This document shows, in pieces, positions 1-10,600 of a stretch of DNA of 64,000 nt; position 1 is the stretch's first letter; the number at the start of each line of letters is the position of its first letter. The position numbers and the translations under genes were made by a program. The notes under the pieces are model-generated. The model made no database searches, had not been told where the DNA came from, and saw only the letters and a program-made list of their open reading frames with translations. Source of the DNA: Tanypteryx hageni (lineage: Eukaryota; Arthropoda; Insecta; Odonata; Petaluridae); NCBI GenBank assembly GCA_028673005.1, contig CM054116.1:36366854-36430853 (forward strand), written 5' to 3'.

Positions 1-1617
1 TTCAGAAATGAATTATTGATAGAATTAAAAAAGTCACAGTGTTATAGAGTATCCACAAATGCTAGCAATCACAAAACGGGAAAGATTTTCCCCTTAGTTG
101 TTCATTATTTTTGCAATAAAAATAATTGAGATTGAAATATTAAAAATTGAATCGCTACATAATGAAACGTCTGATACCATTGTCGATTTCATCATTAGCA
201 CATTTTGCGAGCATGGGGTCGATCTAAAAAATGCATTACTTATGGAGCAAATAATGCAAACACAAATTTTGAGGGACTCTTGAGAAAAGGCAAAAACAAT
301 GTCTTTTATAAATTACGCGAAAAAATCAATCGCAGTTTACTGGAAGTTGTATGTTCAGCCCATGTTTTGCATAACGCTATGCATTTATTTATTATTTATT
401 TATTTCCGCCTCTGTTTCCTTGGCTCGACCCCCTCAATATTACAATATAATAATCATTTTCTTAAACTAATTCATATAGTTTCCTTTAAATATATAAATT
501 TATGCTTGTCTAGGGGCCCAGGAGAGGCTTAAGACAGCCCTGGAAAGGATAGTTCTTGGAATCGAACCCGGGCCTTTCAATCTTCGCAACAAAAACTATC
601 CTCGGGGGCTCGGCACAAAGAGCAAGAGATTTCCACCAAGTGTCATGAAAATCGGTCTTTTGGTACAAAAGTTAATAGGGGGAGGACAGATAGACACAAC
701 GAAGAAACTATAAGTCTATTTCCGTTCTGGAAAGTAGGCTAAAAATTGGTGTTGAAACAACTCGTGACAGATGGGGACACGAAATAGAGCATCGCATTTG
801 GCAATTAAAATTAATGTTATGAATGCAATAACTCTTTTAACTTGTTCATTGCTAAGCGTCCAAGAAAATATTTTTAAAACTGTTGTTTTGATTCAGTGGT
901 ATTTAGGACTTGAAAGAATTGTTGACTAATCTTACCAAAAAAAATTTAATCAAATGAAATTGAGGGGATAAACATAATAGGTACAAAAGAATTTGTAAAT
1001 ATTGATGAAAGTGTATTTACAGAGGCAGATGAAATTGTCTTGAAAAATAAGATAGAAGCGCAGAACAACAACATTATTCTCAATTCTATATTCTATAACA
1101 TTTTTAAAATTTTACTAAAATAAATAGTGAAAACGAGTTTTTTTGATAAATTTGTGGATTTAAGGTTTTATTTTGATAATTTTTTTTTATTTAGTTAGTT
1201 AACATTGCAAGAAGGCCATAAGCCTGGTGGCAAAGAAATAATATAGAACGCTTAATGCAATATCACACATAATATACACACACTCGTACATCACATAAAA
1301 TATTAAAATAATTCGTATCCAATTAACACAAAGTAAACAAAATCAACCATATCTAATAAGTAAAATAACACAGCTAAGAAATTTATTTAATTTAATTTAA
1401 AATATCCAGGTTGGCTAAAGTCAGGTGGTGACAACTACTACACTATTCTTATGGAGTTTTGAGTTTTCTAGGTTCAAGAGAGCTGAAAAGAAAACGAAAC
1501 AACTAAAAATTGATAGCTTTTCAGTTCACTTTCATAATCAAGTTGCTGGTGTTTTTTTCTGATTTTGGATTATATAAAGATTTATTTTCATGCGTTTTTT
1601 ACAAAAACTAAATAAAA
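1..1617. other. AT-rich non-coding stretch
   Basis: No convincing coding frame is visible; the open frames are short and have no recognisable domain. A tRNA-like hairpin lies at 547-601. The part around 640-700 has phrases typical of old arthropod repeats, but no boundaries can be set. The part around 1195-1420 resembles 23390-23560 loosely (both have a 'ccataag' phrase followed by AT-rich sequence), possibly remnants of the same retroposon tail. Nothing else is recognised. Confidence 0.5.
547..601 (-). repeat. tRNA-like hairpin, probable pseudogene or SINE fragment
   Basis: The ends are perfect 8-bp complements (GGATAGTT and AACTATCC), like an acceptor stem. On the minus strand the segment carries a T-arm/B-box sequence, GGGTTCGATTCC. 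It is only 55 nt long and lacks a clear D arm and anticodon arm, so it is not a standard nuclear tRNA. It may be a decayed tRNA-derived element or a chance hairpin with a B-box. Confidence 0.35.
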
Positions 1618-2365
1618 GAACGCCTTACGGTCAGGTCGTGCCCGTCCGTCTACTTAGAGCACAAGGGCAAATAAAATAAGAAAATTATATAAATGGTTCA
1701 CGTAGCATAATCGGGAGTGCCACTTTACTGGTGACAAAAAATGAACGTTCCTTTATATCTCGTAAAATATCACTCATTACAAAAATGTTTCCAAACAAAA
1801 TTTGTAGAACTAGTTAAATAGCATATGTTTTGTTCAGTACATTTTTAACGAAGGAGTAGCCGCTTTCAAGCAAATAAACCGAGACTATCGCAACTCAATT
1901 TGAATGGGAAATTTTGCCCGTTTTTAATTGTTGCCAACGAAAACAATTTTCGTGGCAATATCTACTATAAATAAGTTTAATTCCCTTTCGTGCGGAAATG
2001 GACTATCTACGACAAATAATTAACGTTAAATACGTCTATTTCCCTTGCGTATACACACAGCTTTTGTAAGTGAAAAGAAATATACAATTTAGATGAATGA
2101 AATGAATGAACGTGAACGGAAAGATCGCTACTACTCATTTCATGTGAGGTGTGTTTTTAATTATTTTCAATCGTTTTATTAATTACTACTGATTATAAAA
2201 TAGATCGTTAAATCACAAATTCAACATTTCCTTGATATCGCCTCTGATATATCGTTTTGCGCTATTTAAGATATTAGACTAAGCTATTAATATTTGTTTT
2301 ACATGATAACGCAAATCTTAAAGAACGCCTTTGGAAACTCCGACATGGAGTACAACTTTCCATAT
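1618..2365 (+). repeat. Interspersed non-coding repeat, copy 1
   Basis: This stretch aligns in the same order with 8617-10600. Shared blocks include the opening 'gaacgcctta.ggtcaggtc', a block around 1690-1830 matching 8735-8880, one around 1910-2110 matching 9085-9334, one around 2170-2290 matching 9665-9760, and a closing 'aaagaacgc.tttggaaa' block. No long frame is present. The copies differ at many positions, so the family is old. Its class is unknown; it has no visible terminal repeats. It is useful because it shows the unoccupied form of a site that is occupied by a MITE in copy 2. Confidence 0.65.
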
Positions 2366-3539
2366 TTGTTTGTTCTTGGAGTTATCCAAAATATTAGAAT
2401 ACTTATATTTTACACTTCTTTAGAAAGTTTCTATATTATAACAGGAGTAAAATGTTATTAAATATCTGATCTTTTATAGGTTTAAATTTACTGTACTCAT
2501 TAATTATCTTTGTCAATGATGTTTAGAATGCAATGCATGCTTGTCATTTTGTGGATACTCAATAAAAGGAATTATTTTTTCTAGTTACAATGAAATAACT
2601 CTGTCAAAGCCGGAAATATAATTAGCCAAAGCCAGAAATATAATTAGATCCCATGAGGATATGTCATTCACAGGTTTCACTGTAATATACCTGAAAGAAA
2701 ATAGTTTGCTTATTATTTTCCGTTTAGATTCGTAGACTTACTCTCTTAGTCTGTTTATGTCATACTTTGGCGAATGTTTTTCCTTTAACAAATTTGCGTC
2801 GTTCTGAAAAAAATATAGGAGAAGTGAATAACCAAGCGGTATACTTATATATGATTCTCTGAAAAATATGTTATTCGCCATAAGTCACACCATTGCTTCG
2901 ATCAGTTTTACTCTTTTTTACTTGCCCATCAACTCAACCGGAAAACTTGCAAATTGTGTAGCAAACTCAGCAACCGCGGAGACTAAGGATACAAAGCCCC
3001 TTCATCGACGTGACCACACTTCATAAATACTAACATCAAATCTTAAGGCACGAATATAAAAAAATGGGGATTCGTATTCTTTTAATGGCTTTCCCATACA
3101 GCCATATTCAAACGAAATTTCGTTTTACTCACTGTTTAACTTTAATCAGTTTCTTACATTCTTGAAACTTTCGTTTTTTACTCTCAACGGCAATCAAAAC
3201 CTTCTAAGATTACGGAGAAAGCGAAGGAAACGCCGGAGGTGCCCAAGAGAGCCGCGCGCCGTAAAAGTGAGCGCTCCCAAAGACGAACAAAGGTCAAATC
3301 GTATTTAAATCTCGCGATGTTTCACAATCACCTTTTCATCATTGCTCGAGACGAATAATTCTAATATTTTTTTAGAGAGAGAGACTTGTTTGCAATTAAA
3401 ATTGGAACTGCCGTGAGAGAGAGAGCCTTTCTCTGCCTGTATTCAGCCAAGATAGGAGGGGAGGGCAATGTCCCATAAAGGAGAAGGGGGTGGGGAGGTC
3501 GGTCGATGTCGTGTTGGTTGCGTGGTCGTGGAGCGAGAG
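2366..3539. other. AT-rich non-coding stretch
   Basis: I see no gene or bounded repeat. A 20-22 bp tandem duplication ('agccggaaatataattag' and 'agccagaaatataattag') lies near 2607-2646. From about 3390 the sequence becomes purine-rich with GA runs. Confidence 0.45.
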
Positions 3540-3640
3540 AGAGAAAGAGATTGTGTGTGTGTGTGTGTAAGAAAGAGAGAGAAAGAGAGGATACCGTGTG
3601 TCCAAATTTGCGTCGGTGTGTGTGTGTGCGAAGAGATGAG
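3530..3640. repeat. Mixed GA and TG microsatellite
   Basis: Runs of (GA)n, then (TG)n near 3553-3568, then GA again and a second TG run near 3615-3629. The open frames on both strands here are by-products of the simple repeat. Confidence 0.8.
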
Positions 3641-3681
3641 CAGAGCATGTGATGGCGGTCGCCTGTTTGTCGTGGACGTCG

Positions 3682-4438
3682 CACAGCGGGATATTCCCGG
3701 AAAAACCTGGCCAAAAGTATATTTTTTTAACTTTCAGGTATCGCTTTAATACCCATTTCTTGTCACGCGCTGGTAGCGAGACTGCCTGTACGACTATGCA
3801 AGTCTGAAGGTGACTGTTTTCTGTGGCGAACGTGTTGTCTTGAAATCAATGTATTTTTACCCGAGTTTTATTTGATCTTTTTTATGTATAGTACGTGTTA
3901 TTTCCTGATACTGTGATTAAATGGATAAACAACCTGGAGGTATGTTATACAATTGAGCATATAAAATTCTTTAATTTCTTTGTTAACTTTGTAGTTTCAA
4001 ACTTTTTCTTTACGCCTAGCAAAATTAACGAAAAAACCTCCAGAAGTGAAATTTAATTTTAGTAAACTTCCAAGCATTGCCCGGTTTAAAATCATATTAC
4101 ATTATGTGAAACAGTTAATCTAGTATACTAGACTGTTGAAACATTTTGCGCATATTTGCGTCTTTTGAAAAAATACTATTTCTTCTTGAACAGTACAATT
4201 CCATTATTCAGTTACCTTATGAATAAGAAGTTTATCTATCGGCAAGAGAACACGTTCGCCACAGAAAACAGTCAAGTTCAAACTGGTGTAGTCGTACAGG
4301 TAGTCTCGCTACCAGCGCGTGATTAACGGCACTCTTATGGTTACGTAATCCGTTCTGACAAGAAATGGTTATTAAAGCGATACGTGAAAGTTAAAAAAAA
4401 TGCTTTTGGCCAGGTTTTTCCGAGAATATCCCACTGTG
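3682..4438. mobile_element. Inverted-repeat (foldback) DNA element, Transib-like ends
   Basis: The outer parts are long inverted arms: 3682-3842 is matched in reverse complement by about 4242-4438, the right arm carrying about 40 bp more. The tips read CACAGCGGGATATTC (left) and CACAGTGGGATATTC (right end, read inward). The flanking five bases are CGTCG (3677-3681) and CGTCA (4439-4443), a near-perfect 5-bp GC-rich duplication. Transib transposons are known for CAC-starting tips and 5-bp GC-rich duplications, hence the call. The 400-bp centre is AT-rich with no transposase frame, so the element is non-autonomous. A hAT origin (tips read as CAGYGGG) is the alternative, but the 8-bp flanks then do not match. 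Confidence 0.6.
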
Positions 4439-5840
4439 CGTCATCGCAGAGTTAACCTTTGTCTTTCTTCCCTCCATATCCACAAATTTGCCCACTTCGA
4501 GTATAAGTAATATGATTTCCACGAAGGGAAAGGAAGAGAAAGGGAAGAGGAGAAGGAGCGACCGAAGAGCACGGCCGGCGAAGGGCATATTGAAAGGGAG
4601 AGAGGAGAGTGGGAGTTGAAGACAGGAACTAGAAAGTCAAAATCAAGGCGATGAATTAGATAGAGGTCATGAACCCCCAAATTGGCCCAGTTCCTGAAAA
4701 GAGTTCAATTATGTGTTACTCGCACACACACACACCTCCCGCAGCATTATTGATGACAGGGTCCTCTTGACCCAACGCAGTATTTACCAACTACATTTAA
4801 AAATTTTCCAATTTAATCCTATATTATTTCTAAAAAAAAAAACAAAAAATACAAAACTTTTACTGCCCCCGATGATTAGACTATTAATTGTAATGTTATT
4901 TATTTGGTTTAACATAGAATATAGGTGGAGAAAGGAAAACTGGCGTAATATCCGAATCCGCGTTATGAGCGACGGCGTTATAAACGGGGAGGAAGCCGTT
5001 TACTTCTTCATGGAACTCATTTCATCTATCCTTTTCCACGCTCTCATATCAACACCCTATCAACCCTATTTCCTCCACATCTCACCCCGAATATGGAAGT
5101 TTTATTCAATCACCTTTTTAATGCCACCGTTTATTTCTCTTTCGCAATCACCACTCTAGCTTGTGTTTCACACGAGCATATTCTGAATGATAACCGGGCA
5201 TCTAAAATTATCCGTCCTTCTTCGGCAAATTTTATCGCGAGCGAGTAGGGGCAATGCGCGCTATAGACGTGGCATAAATTCCGCGCGTTTCTCTCAGCAA
5301 ATTTTGTTGATGAAATTAGATTACGTTTCCAGTAAAATGGCAGGAGCGATAAGGAGACGCGACTTAAATGCGCCGCTATCTTCTAACAACTAAAATAAAT
5401 TTAACTGAATTCTATCATTAGATCAAGGAGATGAAACTTTATTCCGTGCAGTTCGGCGCCCGTGGTTGAGTGATATGACCGAAGTATGTCATTTTTTTAT
5501 CCCCTTTATGTACATATATAAGCGAAATTTAGCAGTCCTGATTGAGTCATATGGTACAAATATGCCACTTTCGTCTCGTATTTTAATAATAGCTAAAATG
5601 GATACTTCCGTACAGGCAATAGAAAATATATACTCAAATACAATCATCCAGTAAAAATAGTATGCTGGAAAATATTCACTTTGTTCTATGCTACATCTTC
5701 CGAAAAAAATGTTTCTTTGGATAAATCTTTTAAGAATCGCAGCAAAAAGTTTAAATTTTGTTTCCAGAGAAGCAGATCAATGGAATTAATGGATCATACG
5801 ATCCCTATGCTTCAGACATAAGCTGGAATAATGGAAAATT
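4439..5840. other. Non-coding stretch
   Basis: Purine-rich around 4520-4640, otherwise AT-rich. A short (CA)n lies at 4721-4735. Frames of up to 148 codons show no domain and look accidental. No bounded repeat recognised. Confidence 0.45.
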
Positions 5841-5933
5841 TGGAAACAGGAGAAAAAATCTACTATGACCGGGAATCGAACCCAGATATTCTGCCACTGA
5901 ACTACCGTAGCATAGTAATTTTCCCGTTTTTTC
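5841..5933 (-). repeat. tRNA-like element with palindromic flanks, copy A
   Basis: Read on the minus strand it has an A-box-like GTTCAGTGGCAGAAT and a B-box GGTTCGATTCC, with the anticodon region shortened. The flanks GAAAAAACGGGAAAATTACT and, on the other side, a pyrimidine-rich ATTTTTTCTCCTGTTTCC are imperfect inverted copies of each other. The same core and flanks occur at 45732-45837 and 54244-54336, and a partial copy at 8898-8950. This points to a tRNA-derived repeat family rather than a working tRNA. Confidence 0.6.
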
Positions 5934-6359
5934 TTCTTTTTTTCTCTCCTGTATCCACATTTCCCATCATTCCAGTTAAGCTGCAGCCCCGATTGAGTGA
6001 TTTGACCCGAGTCTTCCTCATCTACTTTGACGTTAATCCAATTCCATCGGATATACCACGACGCACAAATATACGGGCAGACCGAATGCAGACGGCGCTT
6101 TTTCTTTCACGAAACGCGCGCATACAATTGGACAAAATTACGCTCCAGCATCAAGCCTGCCTCCTCACTACCCCTTTCCTTCCTCTCCTCGTATCCTTAC
6201 TCCACGTTTCCTCCGCCTCCCGGCAAAGTATAACGGTGTAACTCGCTGGAGTCGGAGCAATAAGCAACCTGCCCCGAAGTTTCCAGCCGTTAAACCAAAC
6301 GAAGACGGAACGTAAACATTTATGCATCCAAAACCATAACGCCACTTCCCTGTTACAAC
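5934..6359. other. Non-coding stretch
   Basis: Nothing recognised. The open frames here are short and without domains. Confidence 0.4.
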
Positions 6360-7110
6360 ATCCTCTCTCATTCTCCCACTGATCGGAGAGATGGCGAGAG
6401 CGAGGAAGCACTACCCTTTTTACATCCCTTCCCACAGTCCCTCTCCCACACACGCACACACATTACCCTCCCCCACGTACATAAATCGGGCGCAAAGAGG
6501 GCACTGCCTCCCTCCCTCTCTTTCCAGACAGCACGGCTGCTTCGGAGCGTCCGCCTGGCCGAGAAGAGCTTGGCTCAAGTCTGCGAGCAATGATGAGGAT
6601 GATGGACACGACGGAGAGAGAGAGAGAGGGAGGGGAACAGAGGGAGAGGAAGGAAAGGTCGCCAGGCTCTCGCATCCAGCCAGCATCCCCCTCGCACCCG
6701 GATCGCACACTCGTTGCCGCCAACGGCCGACTCCATTGCGCGGGGGAGGTCGTCCTTGGAAGGCGGTCGCGAGGAGAGAAAGGAGGAAAATGCTTGGTGG
6801 AAAGGATTCGCGGAGAGGGAGAGGGAGCGTCGGAGGGGCGAAAGAGAAGACGGGAGGTTGAGGGGGGAAAAGAGGATGATGAGGCGGTTGATCATTGGCT
6901 GCCTTTCCTTCCGTCTTAAACTTCTCTCCCTTTCTCTCGGGGGCGACCCCACCTGGCATGAAGATCCAAAATCCCAGAGGCCGAGGGAAAAAAGGAAAGA
7001 AAGGAAGGGTCACCTTCTATAGCGTCCTCGTGAAAGTGATTCCAGACGCCGGTGGCTCGGCCGGGATTTCAGATTATGGACGCCAGAGAGCGCTCCGCCG
7101 AGCATCTCCC
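6360..7110. other. GC-rich, purine-biased block
   Basis: Composition shifts sharply from the AT-rich surroundings to GC-rich sequence with many CpG and long GA or GGA runs. Frames are open on both strands (up to 197 codons) because stop codons are rare in such sequence. Their translations are low-complexity and mirror one another across strands. It might be a regulatory CpG-rich patch or a satellite-like stretch; no exon can be supported. Confidence 0.4.
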
Positions 7111-8616
7111 TAACCGGCACTGGTCCAAGTTTTGAGTCTTTTAGCTTGAAGAATGTAGTCGCGTGCGTTTATAACACTCGACATTATTTGCTGAGCATAT
7201 GCCGAGCGATTTGCTCTATGATAGCATAAGAAAAGCCCTGGACAGAAATGTTGATGATAACGGCTCCCCGTTCACGCATCCGCGGGTGGAAGAGTAATAA
7301 ACCTTTTTGAGTACTCAAACAGGTCGAAATTAATTAATTCCTTCTCGATCCGCCGCTTTTCTCCGATAACTCCGATTTCTGCCCCATATTTTTCTCTTTA
7401 ACAGTTCTGCACAGATGAATTTCCCGATAACAACGAAATACAAGTTTCGTGTAGCGTAATTGGAACGAAGGCAACATAAGCTACGCTGGTAATAAAAGCT
7501 GGCGTTATCTGAAAGAAAAAAACTGCAAAAAGACAAGCGACGTACACTTGAGGTCGCTTGTATCAAAGCAGACACACACACATCTGCCCAGGCTGTTACT
7601 TCTTTTCAGGTTGGGTGCAAAACGAAAGTGTGTGCGTGTGTGACCCCGTAAACGAAGATTTCTCTTAATCCTATCACCCGTTCTTCCTTATGCTTTCTCT
7701 ATTAACTTAAATTCCCCAAATACAGGGTCGGCACGACCGGTTGTGCTGAATGCACATTTACACAGGAAGGAAGTACTTCCGTGACGATAAAAGTGAATTT
7801 CGAGCCAAAAGAGACGACTATATTGAAAGAGACGTATCCGTAAGCATGATGCAGCGCATTTTATAATTGAGGGTAAGAAAAGAACTCCTCTATCGAGCTC
7901 CAAGCGGTCGGTACCACGACCTTCTCACACCTTTGAAAGATCATAATTAAGTTATGAATTCGGTTTAGCAGCCTCCAACTCAAATGAAAATGTAGCGTTT
8001 CCACATCGGGTTAACTTACGTTTTGACGCCGACTACTCTCTTATAAAATGAAAGCGAGAGAAACGCAAATGCTGTTCCTGAAAACAGTGGTCTCCCTACT
8101 TTTGCTCTGGCGGTGGAAGGCCTTTGCTCTTCTACGACGACATAAGCTCCTCTTGAGTTCAGGAAGGAATCAATTCAGTGAAAAGTGTCCGTATCGCTTC
8201 ACAACGACGATCAAGATGCTCCCAGATGGTCATTGAAATTTATTTCATTACTCCCGCAGGAAAACAGGGCGTTAAATTCGTGTCGCATCTGAAATGGGAA
8301 AAGAAGTTGAAACTATAGAGACTCATTATTGCACTTTAACACCATATAGTAAAAGATATTATACATATAGTTCTCTGAAGTAAGCACCGGTCATCTTCAT
8401 GAAAACAAGCTTTATTGCAATGGGTTATTAAATTACTTCCTCCCACCGTGAAAGTCCTTTCGAAAGAATCGGAGATTTGAAAATAATAATATTATTTTTA
8501 TAATTAGTCTGAATTTTCAGTAAAAAGTGAAAAAAAACAAAATCTTCTCCTCTGATAAATTCAAGTGTTAATAAATTCTTCGATGACTGCAAAAATACAA
8601 TTTGTAAAGAACGCCT
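7111..8616. other. Non-coding stretch
   Basis: No gene, bounded repeat or RNA gene recognised. A short (CA)n/(TG)n patch lies around 7570-7640. Confidence 0.4.
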
Positions 8617-8897
8617 AAAAAATGAACGCCTTATGGTCAGGTCATGTTCATCCGTCCGCATGTTTCATCTCCAAAACTATTGAGCAGGTCTTCATAACAT
8701 TCGGTACTAGGGGCTTCGGGGAAAGGCCAATAAGAAATTGATATAAATGGTACACATAAAATAATCAGGAGTGTCACTTTACTGGGAGCAAAGAATGAAC
8801 TTTCCGTCTTATCTCATAAAATGTTACTCATACCAAAAATGTCTTCCAATAAAACCTGTAGAGCTAGTCGAATAAAATGTCTTATAATAAATTTTTA

Positions 8898-8950
8898 TGG
8901 GAGACCCGGGTTCAATCCCCGGTCAAGTACAGAATTCTTTTCTCCTTCTC
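8898..8950 (+). repeat. tRNA-like element, partial copy B
   Basis: Only the 3' half is kept: GGGAGACCCGGGTTCAATCC, followed by a pyrimidine-rich flank (AGAATTCTTTTCTCC) like that of the other copies. The A-box half is missing or unrecognisable. Confidence 0.45.
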
Positions 8951-9334
8951 AAATGTCAAACTTCAGGTGAAGCTTTATGCGCACATGCATAAGAAATCAT
9001 TTCCTCAACCTTCCATCTTGAATGAGAAGATATTTCCAATAAAATCTAACAAGAATATCCTAATTCACTATGAACTTTGAAAATTCCTTGCATGTTTTTT
9101 TACTGTTGTCAACGAAGAAGTCTTCGTAGCAACTGAAGTAAACAAGATCTTCTAAAATTGCATAAATATGTTTAATTTTCTTTCGTGCACCTACAGAAAT
9201 TGTATAGTAAGTGAAAGGAAATGGAGTATATGCGATGAATAAATTAACGTAAATACGTTTATTTTCTTTACGCACACACACACAGGGTTTTTAAGTTAAA
9301 AGAAATGGATAATTTACGACGAAGGAATGAACGT

Positions 9335-9590
9335 CAGGGGCGGATTCAGAAACTTCCCAAGGGGAGAGTGGGACGTCCGCCCCTCCACCCTCTTGAATCC
9401 GCCTCTACCAACGACCCTATATATTGAAAATCCCTACCGCTACCAGAATCTTTGTTTCCCTTACCGTCTTAATTTGCGGCGTAGGATCAAGGAATTTCGC
9501 GCGGAATGAATTTAAGAGTGATCTCGGTGGAGGGCAATGAGGTCATCCAAGGCGGGGGGGGCGATCTCCCCCTTCTTGGATCCGCCACTG
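9335..9590. mobile_element. hAT-type MITE with 8-bp target duplication
   Basis: The tips are CAGGGGCGGATTCAG on the left and, read inward from the right, CAGTGGCGGATCCAAG, inside which G-rich and C-rich runs face each other. ATGAACGT occurs directly before the left tip (9327-9334) and again at 9597-9604, six bases after the right tip. The related repeat copy at 2096-2120 has a single uninterrupted version of this site, so the 256 bp are an insertion. hAT elements typically make 8-bp duplications and have CAG-starting tips. No transposase frame is present. Confidence 0.7.
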
Positions 9591-10124
9591 ATTAACATGA
9601 ACGTAAAGATTTCATTAAAACCATTGAACTTAACTGAGTTATTATTAAAGATAATTTTCGATTGCTTGATAAGTTACAACTGATAAAAAATAAATCGATA
9701 AATCAAAAATTCAATATTTCCTTGGCATTGCTCCTGATACATCGTTTTGCAGTGTTTATATTGCACTACGCAATTCATATTTTTCCTTTTTCTGACATGA
9801 TTGCGTCATTTGTATAGAACTCGCACGTGTGCACGCATGATTCGTGCATCTTTCCTCTTTTGTTTATATTCTAATAAGGACAAGACTAAAATAAGCAAAT
9901 ATCCATCTCCAACATGTTTTACACTATAATCATAAATAAATTATTTTCAAAAATTTAAAATGTCGAAATAATTCAATTACTCGTTGAAAGTTGATGGTGA
10001 ATCAGAAGCGAATACCAGCAAATATGCAATTACCTGCATATGTTCTGAAATGCACCGAGTTCGAAGGAATGCATCTCTAGTTATTATGAGTTCTTTGCAC
10101 GAAGTGAACGCATATAGGGGAGGT

Positions 10125-10170
10125 CGTTTCTGTCCGTCCGTCCGCCCATCCATCCGTCCGTTCGTCCGCA
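10125..10170. repeat. GTCC-rich simple repeat
   Basis: Degenerate (GTCC)n with CATCC variants, immediately before a 150-bp duplication. Confidence 0.7.
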
Positions 10171-10465
10171 TGTTAAAACTCGGAAACCGCTGAACGTATT
10201 TTGATTAAATTTGGTATTAGAGAGTTTTGCGGAAAATGGTCGATCGATTCCAATTTTGGTTAAAATCGGACAACAATTACGACCACTTTACATGAAGACC
10301 TACATGTAGTTTACTATGTTCGTTTTAACTCGGGAACCGCTGGACGTATGTTGATAAAATTTGGTATTGGGGAGTTTTGCTGAAAATGGTCGATCGATTT
10401 CAATTTTGGTTAAAATCGGACAATAATAACGACAATTTTACATAAAGACTTACATGCATTTTACA
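10171..10465 (+). repeat. Two-copy 150-bp tandem repeat
   Basis: 10171-10320 and 10321-10465 align at a period of 150 bp with moderate divergence. Shared phrases include 'ctcggaaaccgctg' / 'ctcgggaaccgctg' and 'gaaaatggtcgatcgatt'. No frame is conserved between the copies. The phrase style is common in non-coding arthropod repeats; its class is unknown. Confidence 0.75.
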
Positions 10466-10600
10466 ACGTACCTCGCTAGCTTCTCGTTAAATACTCATCT
10501 GAGCGAAAAATACTGAGAACACTGTGAAATCCCAAAGAACGCATTTGGAAATTCTGTGTACGCCGAAATGGAGTACACCTTTCCAATCTTGCTTCTTTCA

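Larger units (their letters stand above)
8617..10600 (+). repeat. Interspersed non-coding repeat, copy 2 (interrupted)
   Basis: This is the second, longer copy of the repeat at 1618-2365, same strand. It is split by an inserted MITE at 9335-9590. The shared closing block with 'aaagaacgcatttggaaa' lies near 10530-10590. The part from about 10110 restarts with a phrase like the opening one (gaacgc, then GTCC repeats and CCGCATGTT), suggesting a partial second unit in tandem. It contains a tRNA-like fragment at 8898-8950 and a 150-bp tandem duplication at 10171-10465. Confidence 0.6.

Noticed and set aside
6420..7013. 197-codon minus-strand frame and its plus-strand partners
   Set aside because: Open frames on both strands of a GC-rich purine-biased block; low-complexity translation with no domain.
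8048..8236. Small secreted or membrane protein after a TATA-like sequence
   Set aside because: A hydrophobic stretch near an ATG is present, but length and composition are ordinary for chance and there is no further support.
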